DNA from: a virus
IMG/VR virus record: IMGVR_UViG_3300042691_005581
Location: 1 to 64,000 of that record
Strand: one strand, 5' to 3'
DNA: 64,000 bases
In this document: in pieces, positions 53,945 through 61,609 of the stretch
How positions within the stretch are numbered: the first letter of the stretch is position 1
Layout of the letters: each line of letters opens with the position of its first letter
Program-made: the position numbers and the translations under genes
The notes under the pieces: model-generated
Databases searched by the model: none
What the model saw: only the letters and a program-made list of their open reading frames with translations
Told to the model about the DNA's origin: nothing

Positions 53945-54700
53945 TTGCCTAGAGCACGACGAAAAGAACGTGAACAACGTACAGAACGCGATCCGCGTTT
54001 CCAATCAACTGGAGCCAACTTGATCGAAATTAAACAATTTCAAAAAAGAAAGCCGCAAGTCCAGATAGTTCCGAGAAATCTCGCACAAGAGACGTATCTT
54101 GAACTACTTAAAAATCCTAAAAAGTTTATTATATTTGCCATCGGTCCAGCCGGCACGGGTAAAACCATGCTGGGCGTACAAATGGCCATTAAACTTTATC
54201 AAGAGGGAGTTATTAATAAAATTATTGTAACTCGACCGGCTGTGTCAGTTGATGAAGAACACGGATTTTTACCAGGAGATTTGAATGCCAAAATGGCGCC
54301 TTGGACAAGGCCAATTATGGATGTATTTGAAGAATATTATCATCCGAAAGATATTACTGCCATGTTAGAAGATGGAGTGATAGAAATATCACCATTAGCT
54401 TATATGCGCGGCCGTACTTTTAAAAATGCTTTCATCGTTGCAGATGAAATGCAAAACACTACACCCTCACAGATGAAAATGCTGTTGACACGTATCGGCA
54501 ATGGTAGCCGAATGGTTGTTACAGGAGACCTTAATCAAGCCGATCGCCCTGATGCGAACGGCCTGCTAGAATTTTGCAATTTATACGGCCAAGGAGGTGA
54601 GTATCGTATGATCGCTATGGCACATTTTGAGTCTCGAGACATTGAACGTCATCCAGTTGTTAAAGAAATTTTAAGTATCTACAAGGAGAGCGATGATTAA
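53945..54700 (+). CDS. phoH: PhoH-like ATPase
   Basis: 251 aa, starting at TTG (AAGGGG eight bases ahead). P-loop FAIGPAGTGKTMLGVQMA at about 62-80; then RPAVSVDEEHGFLPGDLNAK, FIVADEMQNTTPSQM (Walker B) and VVTGDLNQADRPDANGL. Phage PhoH is common in aquatic phages, perhaps linked to phosphate or RNA turnover. It is the only plus-strand gene in the right half and stands alone between a divergent promoter region and a terminator. Confidence 0.92.
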   Translation: MPRARRKEREQRTERDPRFQSTGANLIEIKQFQKRKPQVQIVPRNLAQETYLELLKNPKKFIIFAIGPAGTGKTMLGVQMAIKLYQEGVINKIIVTRPAVSVDEEHGFLPGDLNAKMAPWTRPIMDVFEEYYHPKDITAMLEDGVIEISPLAYMRGRTFKNAFIVADEMQNTTPSQMKMLLTRIGNGSRMVVTGDLNQADRPDANGLLEFCNLYGQGGEYRMIAMAHFESRDIERHPVVKEILSIYKESDD

Positions 54701-54724
54701 CTAGTATAGATAACTAACTCGTAG

Positions 54725-54773
54725 AAAACCGCGTAACAATCCCGACCTGCATCTGAAATTGTTACGCGGTTTT
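54725..54773. terminator. Bidirectional terminator between phoH and the clamp loader
   Basis: A perfect 16-bp inverted repeat (AAAACCGCGTAACAAT and its complement) around a 17-base loop, with A/T ends. It lies between two convergent genes and would stop both. Confidence 0.93.
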
Positions 54774-54783
54774 AGTTTGAGTG

Positions 54784-55707
54784 TTAATTTTGCAGCCTAG
54801 CCAGTTTGACTAAGGTTGCAGCCAGATTAATTTCTGGATCAGCAATTAACGAATGATCGACTAGACCTTGCTTGATAATGAGCAATGCGCTGTCTTTCTT
54901 TTCTTCAGTATCACCAAACAAATTTAAATTGTCGTAGCACCAACGATAGATACTTTCCATTTCGTCTGGCCTTGCTTTTCCGCATAACAATTTACGTGCT
55001 GCCTGAATATTACCTTGTTTAAAAAGCTCAACCATTTCGATCTTATAATCACTAACACCACTGTCTTCCATGCGCGGATCATTTAACACACCGTTAATAC
55101 TGTTAGATTGCAACATTTTGATGCAACTACGCAAATCTGGATAGGCTACCTTAACATATGTATCGAGGCGATCTAAATCAAAATCGATACCCTCTTCAAC
55201 TAAAATAGTTGCAGCTCGGGCAGTAAATTCAGTTTGATCAACACTGGCAAAATGCATCTGTTGCAATCGACTATGTAATGGCGGCAACACTCTGCTTGGT
55301 GTATTACAAGTTAGAATAAATCTAGCATATGCAGAATACTCTTCAATAATGCCTTTTAGCGAATCTTGAGCCTGCTGACTCAACCGATCTGCTTCGTCTA
55401 GAATAACAACCTTAAAAGGACCAAACGGTATCATTGAGATAAACGGAACAATCTTATCACGAATGAAATCAATACCTGTTTCACGACTGGCGTTGACTTC
55501 TAAAACATCATAATCGGAAATTTCCAATTCGTTTACTAAAATCTTTGCCAGCGTAGTTTTACCAATACCCGGAGCACCGCTTAACAGCAGATGAGGAATA
55601 GTTCCTTCTTTAACCCATGCATTGATTTGTTTTCGATGAGCGTCATCTTTAAAAACATAACCGTCTACTGTTTTAGGACGATATTTTTCTACCCATAATT
55701 CTTTCAT
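54784..55707 (-). CDS. Clamp loader large subunit (gp44-like)
   Basis: 307 aa, near T4 gp44 (319). Walker A LLSGAPGIGKTTLAKIL at about 40-56, Walker B VVILDEADRLSQQAQD, sensor 1 FILTCNTPSRV and the SRC-type arginine in PPLHSRLQQM. With gp62 it loads the sliding clamp at primer ends. No gp62 homologue is recognised in the window. Overlaps the next gene by four bases. Confidence 0.93.
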   Translation of the reverse strand: MKELWVEKYRPKTVDGYVFKDDAHRKQINAWVKEGTIPHLLLSGAPGIGKTTLAKILVNELEISDYDVLEVNASRETGIDFIRDKIVPFISMIPFGPFKVVILDEADRLSQQAQDSLKGIIEEYSAYARFILTCNTPSRVLPPLHSRLQQMHFASVDQTEFTARAATILVEEGIDFDLDRLDTYVKVAYPDLRSCIKMLQSNSINGVLNDPRMEDSGVSDYKIEMVELFKQGNIQAARKLLCGKARPDEMESIYRWCYDNLNLFGDTEEKKDSALLIIKQGLVDHSLIADPEINLAATLVKLARLQN

Positions 55708-55955
55708 TTGTTAACCCTGCATATTTTCTTAATTTCAAAATGATTGTACAGTTGATCTGATGCCTTTTCTATTGTGCATTTTACTGTACCTAAATCGTGA
55801 GTTGTAAATGCGCAATGTGTTGGAGTTGATTCTACAACGTCAATGCATTCCCTAACTACTCTTTCAACTAAATTTTCTAAGTTATCGATACCCACCCATT
55901 TTCCGCTAATGTCTGTCTTAGTTGACTGTATTAGGTTGTTAATTTTTTCATTCAC
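55704..55955 (-). CDS. Small hypothetical protein
   Basis: 83 aa. Helix-rich with VERVVRECIDVVESTP and a C-terminal LYNHFEIKKIC; four cysteines in total. A conserved-looking small phage protein; sits between loader and another unknown, coupled at both ends. Possibly the missing small partner of replication, but that is a guess. Confidence 0.5.
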   Translation of the reverse strand: MNEKINNLIQSTKTDISGKWVGIDNLENLVERVVRECIDVVESTPTHCAFTTHDLGTVKCTIEKASDQLYNHFEIKKICRVNK

Positions 55956-56359
55956 TTTAACGCTTCCATTGTTATAATTTTATCAATTTCTTTACCAAAA
56001 TCTTGATCATTGGTAATAACATAAAGACCGGTACTGCTTCGATCCTTGTGGCGATCGTATCGTCTAGTTTCTACAACTCTGCCACCATTAGCAACATAGA
56101 CTGTAAATTGTAAGGCACGTTCTGGTTGATCAATGCTCGGAGGACCAACACTTAAAGAACTAGATAACCGATTTATCGATATTGCTGTGTCCCGTTCTTT
56201 GTCTTGTCGTCTTGCATCTTCCCATACTTCACGACTCATTTTTGCAAACCAGCGTTTAATAAATCCTGGTTTCTTAACTTTCTTCTTTTGTAGTGCAGAT
56301 TCAATTCTGTGTTCTACAGTTGACTCTTCTACTGCATATGCTTGTCCATAATTATTCAT
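55952..56359 (-). CDS. Hypothetical phage protein
   Basis: 135 aa. Basic middle (KKKVKKPGFIKRWFAKMSREVW, split at residue 32) and a conserved C-terminal domain (ALQFTVYVANGGRVVETRRY, TGLYVITNDQDFGKEI). No function known. ATGA-type coupling to neighbours. Confidence 0.55.
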   Translation of the reverse strand: MNNYGQAYAVEESTVEHRIESALQKKKVKKPGFIKRWFAKMSREVWEDARRQDKERDTAISINRLSSSLSVGPPSIDQPERALQFTVYVANGGRVVETRRYDRHKDRSSTGLYVITNDQDFGKEIDKIITMEALK

Positions 56360-56820
56360 TTTTTATTCCTTTCTGCTTCCGCTACACGTTTGCGTAGGCT
56401 TGACGAACTAAATGAATGATCTCGTCCGTTAAAGATAAGTTCAATTCCTCGCTTCTTGCAAATTTCTTTGCCTGTAAATTCTTTATCTGCGTACTCTACA
56501 CCTAATATTCTAACATCAACAGGAAGAATAAGCAATAGATCCTCGAGGTCTTTTTCGGTTTGATATACAACAACTTCGTCCACATTACGATTTGTACTGA
56601 CTTGAATTTGGCGTTCAACAATACTTTGAATAGGAGGATTTTTTGTATCCGGTCGATCAATCGTTGGATCAGTTTGAATGGCTGCAATTAGATAATCACA
56701 ATGATTCTTTGCTTCGGCTAACATTGCAATATGCCCTGCGTGTAACAGATCAAACGTGCTAAATGTTATACCTACTTTTAGTCCGTCTTCTTTAAGTTGT
56801 TTAATCTTGTTGAAGATCAT
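56356..56820 (-). CDS. Cytidylyltransferase-like protein (TagD/RfaE type)
   Basis: 154 aa. The HxGH motif is FSTFDLLHAGHIAML (about 20-34), and RDHSFSSSSLRKRV supplies the ISSTxxR-like element. It would transfer CMP or AMP to a sugar phosphate or glycerol phosphate. Single-domain, about the TagD length. A TGA/ATG overlap with the 57-aa membrane peptide upstream. Confidence 0.85.
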   Translation of the reverse strand: MIFNKIKQLKEDGLKVGITFSTFDLLHAGHIAMLAEAKNHCDYLIAAIQTDPTIDRPDTKNPPIQSIVERQIQVSTNRNVDEVVVYQTEKDLEDLLLILPVDVRILGVEYADKEFTGKEICKKRGIELIFNGRDHSFSSSSLRKRVAEAERNKK

Positions 56821-56990
56821 ACCAGTTCCTCAACAATGCCTAGAATTTCTGCTAGAATAAGCAAAGCACCGCACACAACTAATGAACCCATAATAAGTGA
56901 GGCACCGGCGGCAATGCGAATAGCACTCTTAGCAAGGCTAACATAAAAATGTCCCTTGCTTGTATCTTTTGGTTGTACTTCAATTTCCAC
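56817..56990 (-). CDS. Small membrane protein, GTG start
   Basis: 57 aa. One long membrane segment (about 22-50; AGASLIMGSLVVCGALLILA). It starts at GTG and its TGA overlaps the cytidylyltransferase start (ATGA), which supports translation. Too short for routine ORF calls. Function unknown. Confidence 0.6.
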   Translation of the reverse strand: MEIEVQPKDTSKGHFYVSLAKSAIRIAAGASLIMGSLVVCGALLILAEILGIVEELV

Positions 56991-57132
56991 GTTTGAAAAA
57001 TCCTTTTATTGTTTGAAATAGATTATAAAATCTAAAATGATAATTTGTCAGCATAGGAGGATGCATCGGGCATCGACCTTGTTTATAGTCACATTCTGTA
57101 CTGTATTCTTTATTACATGTATTACATTTCAT
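56980..57132 (-). CDS. Small Cys-rich protein, zinc-ribbon-like
   Basis: 50 aa. Starts MKCNTCNKEYSTECDYKQGR, then CPMHPP, giving CxxC, C and CPxH ligands like a small zinc-knuckle. The basic tail (FQTIKGFFKRGN) could bind nucleic acid. Overlaps the genes on both sides by four and eleven bases, typical for a real small phage gene. Confidence 0.6.
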   Translation of the reverse strand: MKCNTCNKEYSTECDYKQGRCPMHPPMLTNYHFRFYNLFQTIKGFFKRGN

Positions 57133-57401
57133 TCTTCATTCTCCGGTAGTATTAATTCCACAATAACATCCTCTCCTGGAAACGTTGTCACGTGATATTC
57201 TGTTTCGCCTATCATATAGTACTCTGTAAAACTGTGCTGATTGTTAGTGGCCTTAAATGGTTCCATTAATGCTAACAGCAGCAGAACATGCTCTCTTTCT
57301 TTACCCTCCAGCTTTTTAGTAGGAGGACCCATAACACTTCTTAGGAATGCCTTAAGTCGCACTGGATCTTGCTGCAATTCTTCTAAAAAATCTTTATTCA
57401 T
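57129..57401 (-). CDS. Small hypothetical protein
   Basis: 90 aa. N-terminal helices, one reading LLLLALMEPFKATNNQHSF, then a beta tail (YYMIGETEYHVTTFPGED). No known domain. The ATG overlaps the stop of the 79-aa gene (AAGGATGAATAA). Confidence 0.5.
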   Translation of the reverse strand: MNKDFLEELQQDPVRLKAFLRSVMGPPTKKLEGKEREHVLLLLALMEPFKATNNQHSFTEYYMIGETEYHVTTFPGEDVIVELILPENEE

Positions 57402-57633
57402 CCTTAAGGTATCTTAAAATCTTTTTTTGCTCTTGTTCTTTAAGCCACTCAGCTTCGGGGCTAAAAGTCGGGCAATCTTTAAGTAAATCGTCGAGCATCC
57501 ATTTGACTTGATATAGGTCTTGCTTTATGCCCCATGCAACAAATCCGTCAGTCCGGCTATTGCCGCATTCGTAAGCTGCTGCTCGAATTTCGTTTAATGC
57601 TCGAACTATGTCGTATGAATAATTATATCCCAT
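57394..57633 (-). CDS. Small helical protein, predicted leaderless mRNA
   Basis: 79 aa. Two to three helices (DIVRALNEIRAAAYECGN, LYQVKWMLDDLLKD, EAEWLKEQEQKKILRYL). No Shine-Dalgarno before the ATG; the TATAAT of a consensus promoter ends five bases upstream, so the transcript should begin at the start codon. Confidence 0.55.
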   Translation of the reverse strand: MGYNYSYDIVRALNEIRAAAYECGNSRTDGFVAWGIKQDLYQVKWMLDDLLKDCPTFSPEAEWLKEQEQKKILRYLKDE

Positions 57634-57638
57634 AGTAT

Positions 57639-57667
57639 ATTATAGTCGTAAAAAAAGGGTCTGTCAA
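57639..57667 (-). promoter_or_regulatory. Consensus sigma70 promoter at a leaderless start
   Basis: Minus-strand TTGACA, 17-base spacer, TATAAT (both perfect), five bases to ATG 57633. The -35 lies in the loop of the upstream terminator hairpin. Confidence 0.85.
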
Positions 57668-57676
57668 GACCCTTTT
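57650..57676 (-). terminator. Terminator after the BAX-inhibitor-like gene
   Basis: On the minus strand, AAAAGGGTCT pairs with AGACCCTTTT around a four-base loop, followed by six or seven T. It overlaps the next promoter. Confidence 0.88.
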
Positions 57677-57693
57677 GTAGCAAGTGAATAATA

Positions 57694-58380
57694 TTAATCT
57701 TTCTTTTCGCCGAACAATTGCAATAGGCTTAAGAACAAATTAATGAAGTTTAGATACAGACTCAATGCTCCGCGAACTTCAGCAACACCATCATTTTCAA
57801 TCGAAACTTCTTGTCTAATTCTTTGTGTATCATAAGCAGTTAGGCCAAGGAATACTAAGATAGCAATGGCTGAAATTACCATTTGAAATACTGTGCTACC
57901 AACAAAAATATTGATAACGCTGGCAATGATAATTGCAATTAATCCTACCAACAAGAGTGATCCAAATTCACTTAGGTCCTTCTTTGTGAAGTATCCGTAG
58001 CCACTCATTACACCAAACAATACTGCTCCGCCCATAAACGCCGATACAATACTGCCCATGTTGTAAATTACAAAGATTGTAGCAAAGCTCAATCCCATTA
58101 GTGCTGAAAAGATATACAAAAATACCTGAGAACCTGTTTTACCAAACTTTTCGCTGGCAACACTAAATGCCAAGATTAACAAAAGAGGTGCAAAAATTAC
58201 AACCCATTTCATAATGCCAGTAAAAAAGAAAGCCATCAGTGCTGCATTAGCACCAACTTGATAGCTAGTAAACATCGATATTAACACTGCAAGAGCCATA
58301 TGTCCGTAGACTCGACCCATTGCAGAATTAACCTGCTCTGCGGTTCTATAGAAACTATTTTCATAAGTTGTTGTATTCAT
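57694..58380 (-). CDS. BAX inhibitor-1/YccA-family membrane protein
   Basis: 228 aa from the ATG at 58380 (GGAGTAAT upstream); an earlier in-frame ATG would overlap the MazG-like gene. Seven membrane helices; the family signature is seen in FSALMGLSFATIFVIY and GLTAYDTQRIRQEV (the Asp pair of the calcium/proton channel). In bacteria YccA modulates FtsH and membrane stress. A phage copy might protect the host membrane until lysis. Own terminator follows. Confidence 0.85.
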   Translation of the reverse strand: MNTTTYENSFYRTAEQVNSAMGRVYGHMALAVLISMFTSYQVGANAALMAFFFTGIMKWVVIFAPLLLILAFSVASEKFGKTGSQVFLYIFSALMGLSFATIFVIYNMGSIVSAFMGGAVLFGVMSGYGYFTKKDLSEFGSLLLVGLIAIIIASVINIFVGSTVFQMVISAIAILVFLGLTAYDTQRIRQEVSIENDGVAEVRGALSLYLNFINLFLSLLQLFGEKKD

Positions 58381-58384
58381 AATA

Positions 58385-58777
58385 TTACTCCTTAACAAAT
58401 GGTTTGAGATCAGGCGGTGTCCAGCCCACAGGCTTGAGTACTTTGCCATCTTCACGCTTGCGTACCTTGCCTGTTTCTTTGTCGATCTTGGCAAAGTTAG
58501 TACGCATGACTTCTTTCCAGGCACCTTCTGCATCGTAGCCTGCTGAATGAATAGCACCGATTGTGACCACAATGATATCAATTAGTGCATCGAGTGTTTC
58601 AACTGGATCTGCTTCTTTTACGCGGTTGTGATTGTCGTCGAGCCCTTGTGCTACTAACAACTCCTTATATTCTTCCCTAATTAGGTCTAAATACATATCA
58701 AATTGTTTTTCGTCACCGGCGACACTCTGATCGCAAGCCCGCATAAATTTTTCTTGATCACGAAATGGATTTGTCAT
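58385..58777 (-). CDS. MazG/HisE-like NTP pyrophosphohydrolase
   Basis: 130 aa. The NTP-PPase helices are LIREEYKELLVAQ and ETLDALIDIIVVTIGA (ExxE, ExxD), then the usual phage C-terminus NFAKIDKETGKVRKREDG. Second MazG-type gene in the window. No clear Shine-Dalgarno; it follows the GroES-like gene by one base, so translation is probably coupled. Confidence 0.8.
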   Translation of the reverse strand: MTNPFRDQEKFMRACDQSVAGDEKQFDMYLDLIREEYKELLVAQGLDDNHNRVKEADPVETLDALIDIIVVTIGAIHSAGYDAEGAWKEVMRTNFAKIDKETGKVRKREDGKVLKPVGWTPPDLKPFVKE

Positions 58778-58778
58778 A

Positions 58779-59156
58779 TTAAGTTGGTGTTTGATTAGGC
58801 ACGTTGAGATTAAATGTTCCGGGTGTTACTCGCATAGCATCATTGGGTTCATCGTCACTGACTAACAGTATAGCATCTAAATCTGCAAGCCGTATATCAA
58901 ACGTTTCACCATTTTCGGATTCGTATTTGTGCCCGCGACTCCATCTACCGTGCTCTAATAAAATCCACTGTCCTACATTTACTTCTCTTTGTTCGGGACC
59001 TGTGGCAAATACTTTGCCCCATCTGGGATGTATACCTGAACTTTTTGCGTCATCACTAGGTAAAACAATTCCACCAGCAGTCTTTTCCATACCGAAATTC
59101 ATATGTGATATCAGTACTTTATTACCCAATGGGGTCAATTTACCTTTTACGGTCAT
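58779..59156 (-). CDS. GroES/gp31-like co-chaperonin
   Basis: 125 aa. GroES fold: LTPLGNKVLISHMNFG, a mobile-loop stretch KTAGGIVLPSDDAKS, then GKVFATGPEQREVNVGQW. A tail of about 25 residues follows the usual end. T4 gp31 replaces GroES so that the host GroEL can fold the capsid protein; this gene likely does the same. Overlaps the 101-aa gene by four bases. Confidence 0.85.
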   Translation of the reverse strand: MTVKGKLTPLGNKVLISHMNFGMEKTAGGIVLPSDDAKSSGIHPRWGKVFATGPEQREVNVGQWILLEHGRWSRGHKYESENGETFDIRLADLDAILLVSDDEPNDAMRVTPGTFNLNVPNQTPT

Positions 59157-59458
59157 TTTGAATCCTTGATTTTTGGTTTGGTAACGTTTGTTGGAACTTC
59201 TTCTTGTTCCTTTAGTTGACGTCTTGAAGAAATTTTTACTTTGCCTAAAACTTCTTCATCAACAATAGGATTTGGCGAAGTGTCGTAATATTCAGACAAT
59301 ACTGATTCGCGTGTTCTGATAATTCGTCCATCCGGACCTAACTCGTCGCCTCTTGCGTTAACTCTAACGTTACCTACAGCAGGCATAGTCTCATTTTGTT
59401 GGAGCAATCGATCCATGTCGATTTGTTTTCCTTGAAATGTTGTGTAAATTCTTCCCAT
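59153..59458 (-). CDS. Conserved small phage protein
   Basis: 101 aa. Central conserved-looking block MPAVGNVRVNARGDELGPDG; basic tail (VTKPKIKDSK). Known to me only as a recurring hypothetical in T4-like phages, usually near gp31-type and DnaE-like genes, as here. GGGGAAGA precedes the ATG. Confidence 0.6.
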   Translation of the reverse strand: MGRIYTTFQGKQIDMDRLLQQNETMPAVGNVRVNARGDELGPDGRIIRTRESVLSEYYDTSPNPIVDEEVLGKVKISSRRQLKEQEEVPTNVTKPKIKDSK

Positions 59459-59459
59459 A

Positions 59460-59987
59460 TTATTCTTCCCCTTTGAGAAACTCTCGTATATCTAAATTGT
59501 ATTTTAGACTGTTTATTTTGTGTATACCAATGAGATACAGCGCATAGCTGGCTACAGAACTTCCTCGTCCTACACCCCAAACTATTTTGTTTGCTCTCAT
59601 TGTGTCTACTAAGTATTTAAGATAAAACAATACATCAAACGCTCCATGCTGGATAAAAAGCGTTAGTTCTTGATCTATTCTATTCTTTTCCTCTATAGTG
59701 TTACATTGGTCATACAACCAATCAACTATGGGAAATTCTTGATATTCTTTGGGCATAAACCAACTGCATCGATTGGCTTCGTCAAATAAATCTAAATCTT
59801 CGTCATTTACATATTCGGGCAACAATGCCATGTTATCAGCATTTGATTTTACTGACATATTGAACTGATCTACCTCTTGAGTATTTTCTAAAAATACACA
59901 AGATAGATCTTTGATTTTACCAGAATACAATGCAGCAACTGCATCATCTTCGGAAACAATCACTCTACCAAAATTATCAATTTTCAT
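59460..59987 (-). CDS. DnaE-like fragment (PolIII alpha-type GRGSS motif)
   Basis: 175 aa. The last 50 residues match the DNA polymerase III alpha palm around GVGRGSSVASYALYLIGIHK and SLKYNLDIREFL. The metal-binding Asp block that follows in real DnaE is absent, so catalysis is not expected. N-terminal part: KIDNFGRVIVSEDDAVAALY. Predicted leaderless: its promoter -10 ends six bases before the ATG. Possibly a decoy or regulator of a polymerase. Confidence 0.65.
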   Translation of the reverse strand: MKIDNFGRVIVSEDDAVAALYSGKIKDLSCVFLENTQEVDQFNMSVKSNADNMALLPEYVNDEDLDLFDEANRCSWFMPKEYQEFPIVDWLYDQCNTIEEKNRIDQELTLFIQHGAFDVLFYLKYLVDTMRANKIVWGVGRGSSVASYALYLIGIHKINSLKYNLDIREFLKGEE

Positions 59988-59993
59988 TAAGTA

Positions 59994-60022
59994 ATTTTAA
60001 TATCAGCAGATTGTAAAGTCAA
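59994..60022 (-). promoter_or_regulatory. sigma70-type promoter at a leaderless start
   Basis: Minus-strand TTGACT, 17-base spacer, TAAAAT, then six bases to ATG 59987, placing +1 on the start codon. The -35 overlaps the stop of the 80-aa gene. Confidence 0.65.
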
Positions 60023-60261
60023 CTCACTTTGATTAGATCATCTAAATTTTTATCTTGACTGCTTTGAGTCTTTTTCAACATTTCTCTGCCTCTTCGAAGT
60101 TGTTCGTCCTTCAAAGATTCTAGTATGGTAACAATTTGACTGCATACTGCTCCTTGACCCATTCTTGCAGCAATGTGATATTTTTTAGTTAAATCTAAAA
60201 TTTTATTTTCTAAATCTGCATCTTTTAGACTTAGAGGATTTTCTAATAACGGGTTGTACAT
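60019..60261 (-). CDS. Small helical protein
   Basis: 80 aa. Helices DLENKILDLTKKYHIAARMG and CSQIVTILESLKDEQLRRGR. No domain known; tail-region context suggests a chaperone or small baseplate protein. Its start overlaps the fibre gene's stop by a base. Confidence 0.5.
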   Translation of the reverse strand: MYNPLLENPLSLKDADLENKILDLTKKYHIAARMGQGAVCSQIVTILESLKDEQLRRGREMLKKTQSSQDKNLDDLIKVS

Positions 60262-61604
60262 TATAATCCTAAATGTGCCTTAATAATAGATATTTCTTGT
60301 CTTAACTTGTCGTTTTCATCAGCAAGCTCGTGTATACTCTTAATTAACGGACTTATAAATTCTGTATAAATTAAGTGCAATTTTCCGTCATCGGCGACTA
60401 CTAATCCTCCAAATGCAGCATTAAATTCATTTAACACAGACTGTACTTGTTGAGAAATTAATCCCCAATGATTTCTGGACCCAGATTTTAAATCATAAGA
60501 TACTGGTTCTAATTTTCTAACAAAATCTAGACCTAACGCTAATGGTTTAATGTTTTCTTTTAATGTAATATCAGAAGTTTGAATAGTACCGCTGTTTGCA
60601 AATACTGCCGACCACGGATGACCAGAACCCCCTAACGCTAAAACACCACTAGCACCACCTGGTCTAAGTGCTGTTGCAGTTGCTACAACTACGTCACCAG
60701 TCAAATAGGATCCGATTATTACCTGCTCAGTTGCAACAAAAGCTGCTACAGGATTTTCGGCCAAAACTCCATAATAAGTTCCTGGGCTTGTTCCTCCAAG
60801 AGTAATTTGTCCAACTCCTAATTTAATATTGGCTGTATCAAATTCGGTTTGATCAATTGCACCGATCCATACCGTTGAATCAGCGAATCTAATATTTTTT
60901 CCCGTACCAAGTATAATATTATCATTAAATGTCGATGTTCCTGCATGGTGTATCGAATTGTTGTAGTATTTTACAGTTCCGACATTGGTAACTGAACCGC
61001 CAGTTCCAATTTCGTATTGAATAAAACTATAATTTTCACCGGCAGCATTACCGCCATGCGAATTTCTCAATTTAATAGCAGTTGTTTGTGATAACGATCC
61101 TACAAAATGTCCAGCAGTTTGATTAGTTGCTGTGGTTGTTACATATAGGTGAGTGCTGGTAGATCCCGATGCCTGTGCGATAGAAATTTTTCCAGTAAAC
61201 AAATGATCGTTTGCAATAGTAGGAGCTATGGTATATATAGGAGCACCAAATGTGCCGGTAACAATTACTTCAGTATTAGTTGAATTAACAACAGTTGAAG
61301 TAGTAATGCCACTACTTCCTCCTACATTTAATTGACCACCGACAAACAAGTCTTTTCCTATACCGACCCCACCGGCTACTACTATTGCACCTGTTTGGGT
61401 GGTAGTTGCTGGAGTAGAATTGCTAAAAAAGTTTTGTGTTATGAGATCGGCTTTTTGAGCCTGTAACAAACTGATTTCCCCGGCGGCAGTTTCGAGACCA
61501 GTTTTAATGGCTCCAAAATTTGTACGGAATGCCTGGCTGTCGTTGTCACGGCCCGGAATTGGAAAAGCAGCATTGATATTGGTGGTCGAAATAGCACTAG
61601 TCAT
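60261..61604 (-). CDS. Tail fibre with C-terminal S74 chaperone
   Basis: 447 aa. N-terminal AFPIPGRDNDSQAFRTNF with a helix, then a fibre shaft (NFFSNSTPATTTQTGAIVV, GGVGIGKDLFVGGQLNVGG). The last 100 residues are the S74 intramolecular chaperone: SDITLKENIKPLALGLDFV, EPVSYDL, HWGLISQQVQSVL and the C-terminal coiled coil. It trimerises the fibre and is normally cut off by itself. Confidence 0.88.
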   Translation of the reverse strand: MTSAISTTNINAAFPIPGRDNDSQAFRTNFGAIKTGLETAAGEISLLQAQKADLITQNFFSNSTPATTTQTGAIVVAGGVGIGKDLFVGGQLNVGGSSGITTSTVVNSTNTEVIVTGTFGAPIYTIAPTIANDHLFTGKISIAQASGSTSTHLYVTTTATNQTAGHFVGSLSQTTAIKLRNSHGGNAAGENYSFIQYEIGTGGSVTNVGTVKYYNNSIHHAGTSTFNDNIILGTGKNIRFADSTVWIGAIDQTEFDTANIKLGVGQITLGGTSPGTYYGVLAENPVAAFVATEQVIIGSYLTGDVVVATATALRPGGASGVLALGGSGHPWSAVFANSGTIQTSDITLKENIKPLALGLDFVRKLEPVSYDLKSGSRNHWGLISQQVQSVLNEFNAAFGGLVVADDGKLHLIYTEFISPLIKSIHELADENDKLRQEISIIKAHLGL

Positions 61605-61609
61605 TTAGG

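Noticed and set aside
55704-56359. Candidate for the clamp loader small subunit gp62
   Set aside because: Positions fit but neither small protein shows sequence features I can link to gp62; left as hypothetical.
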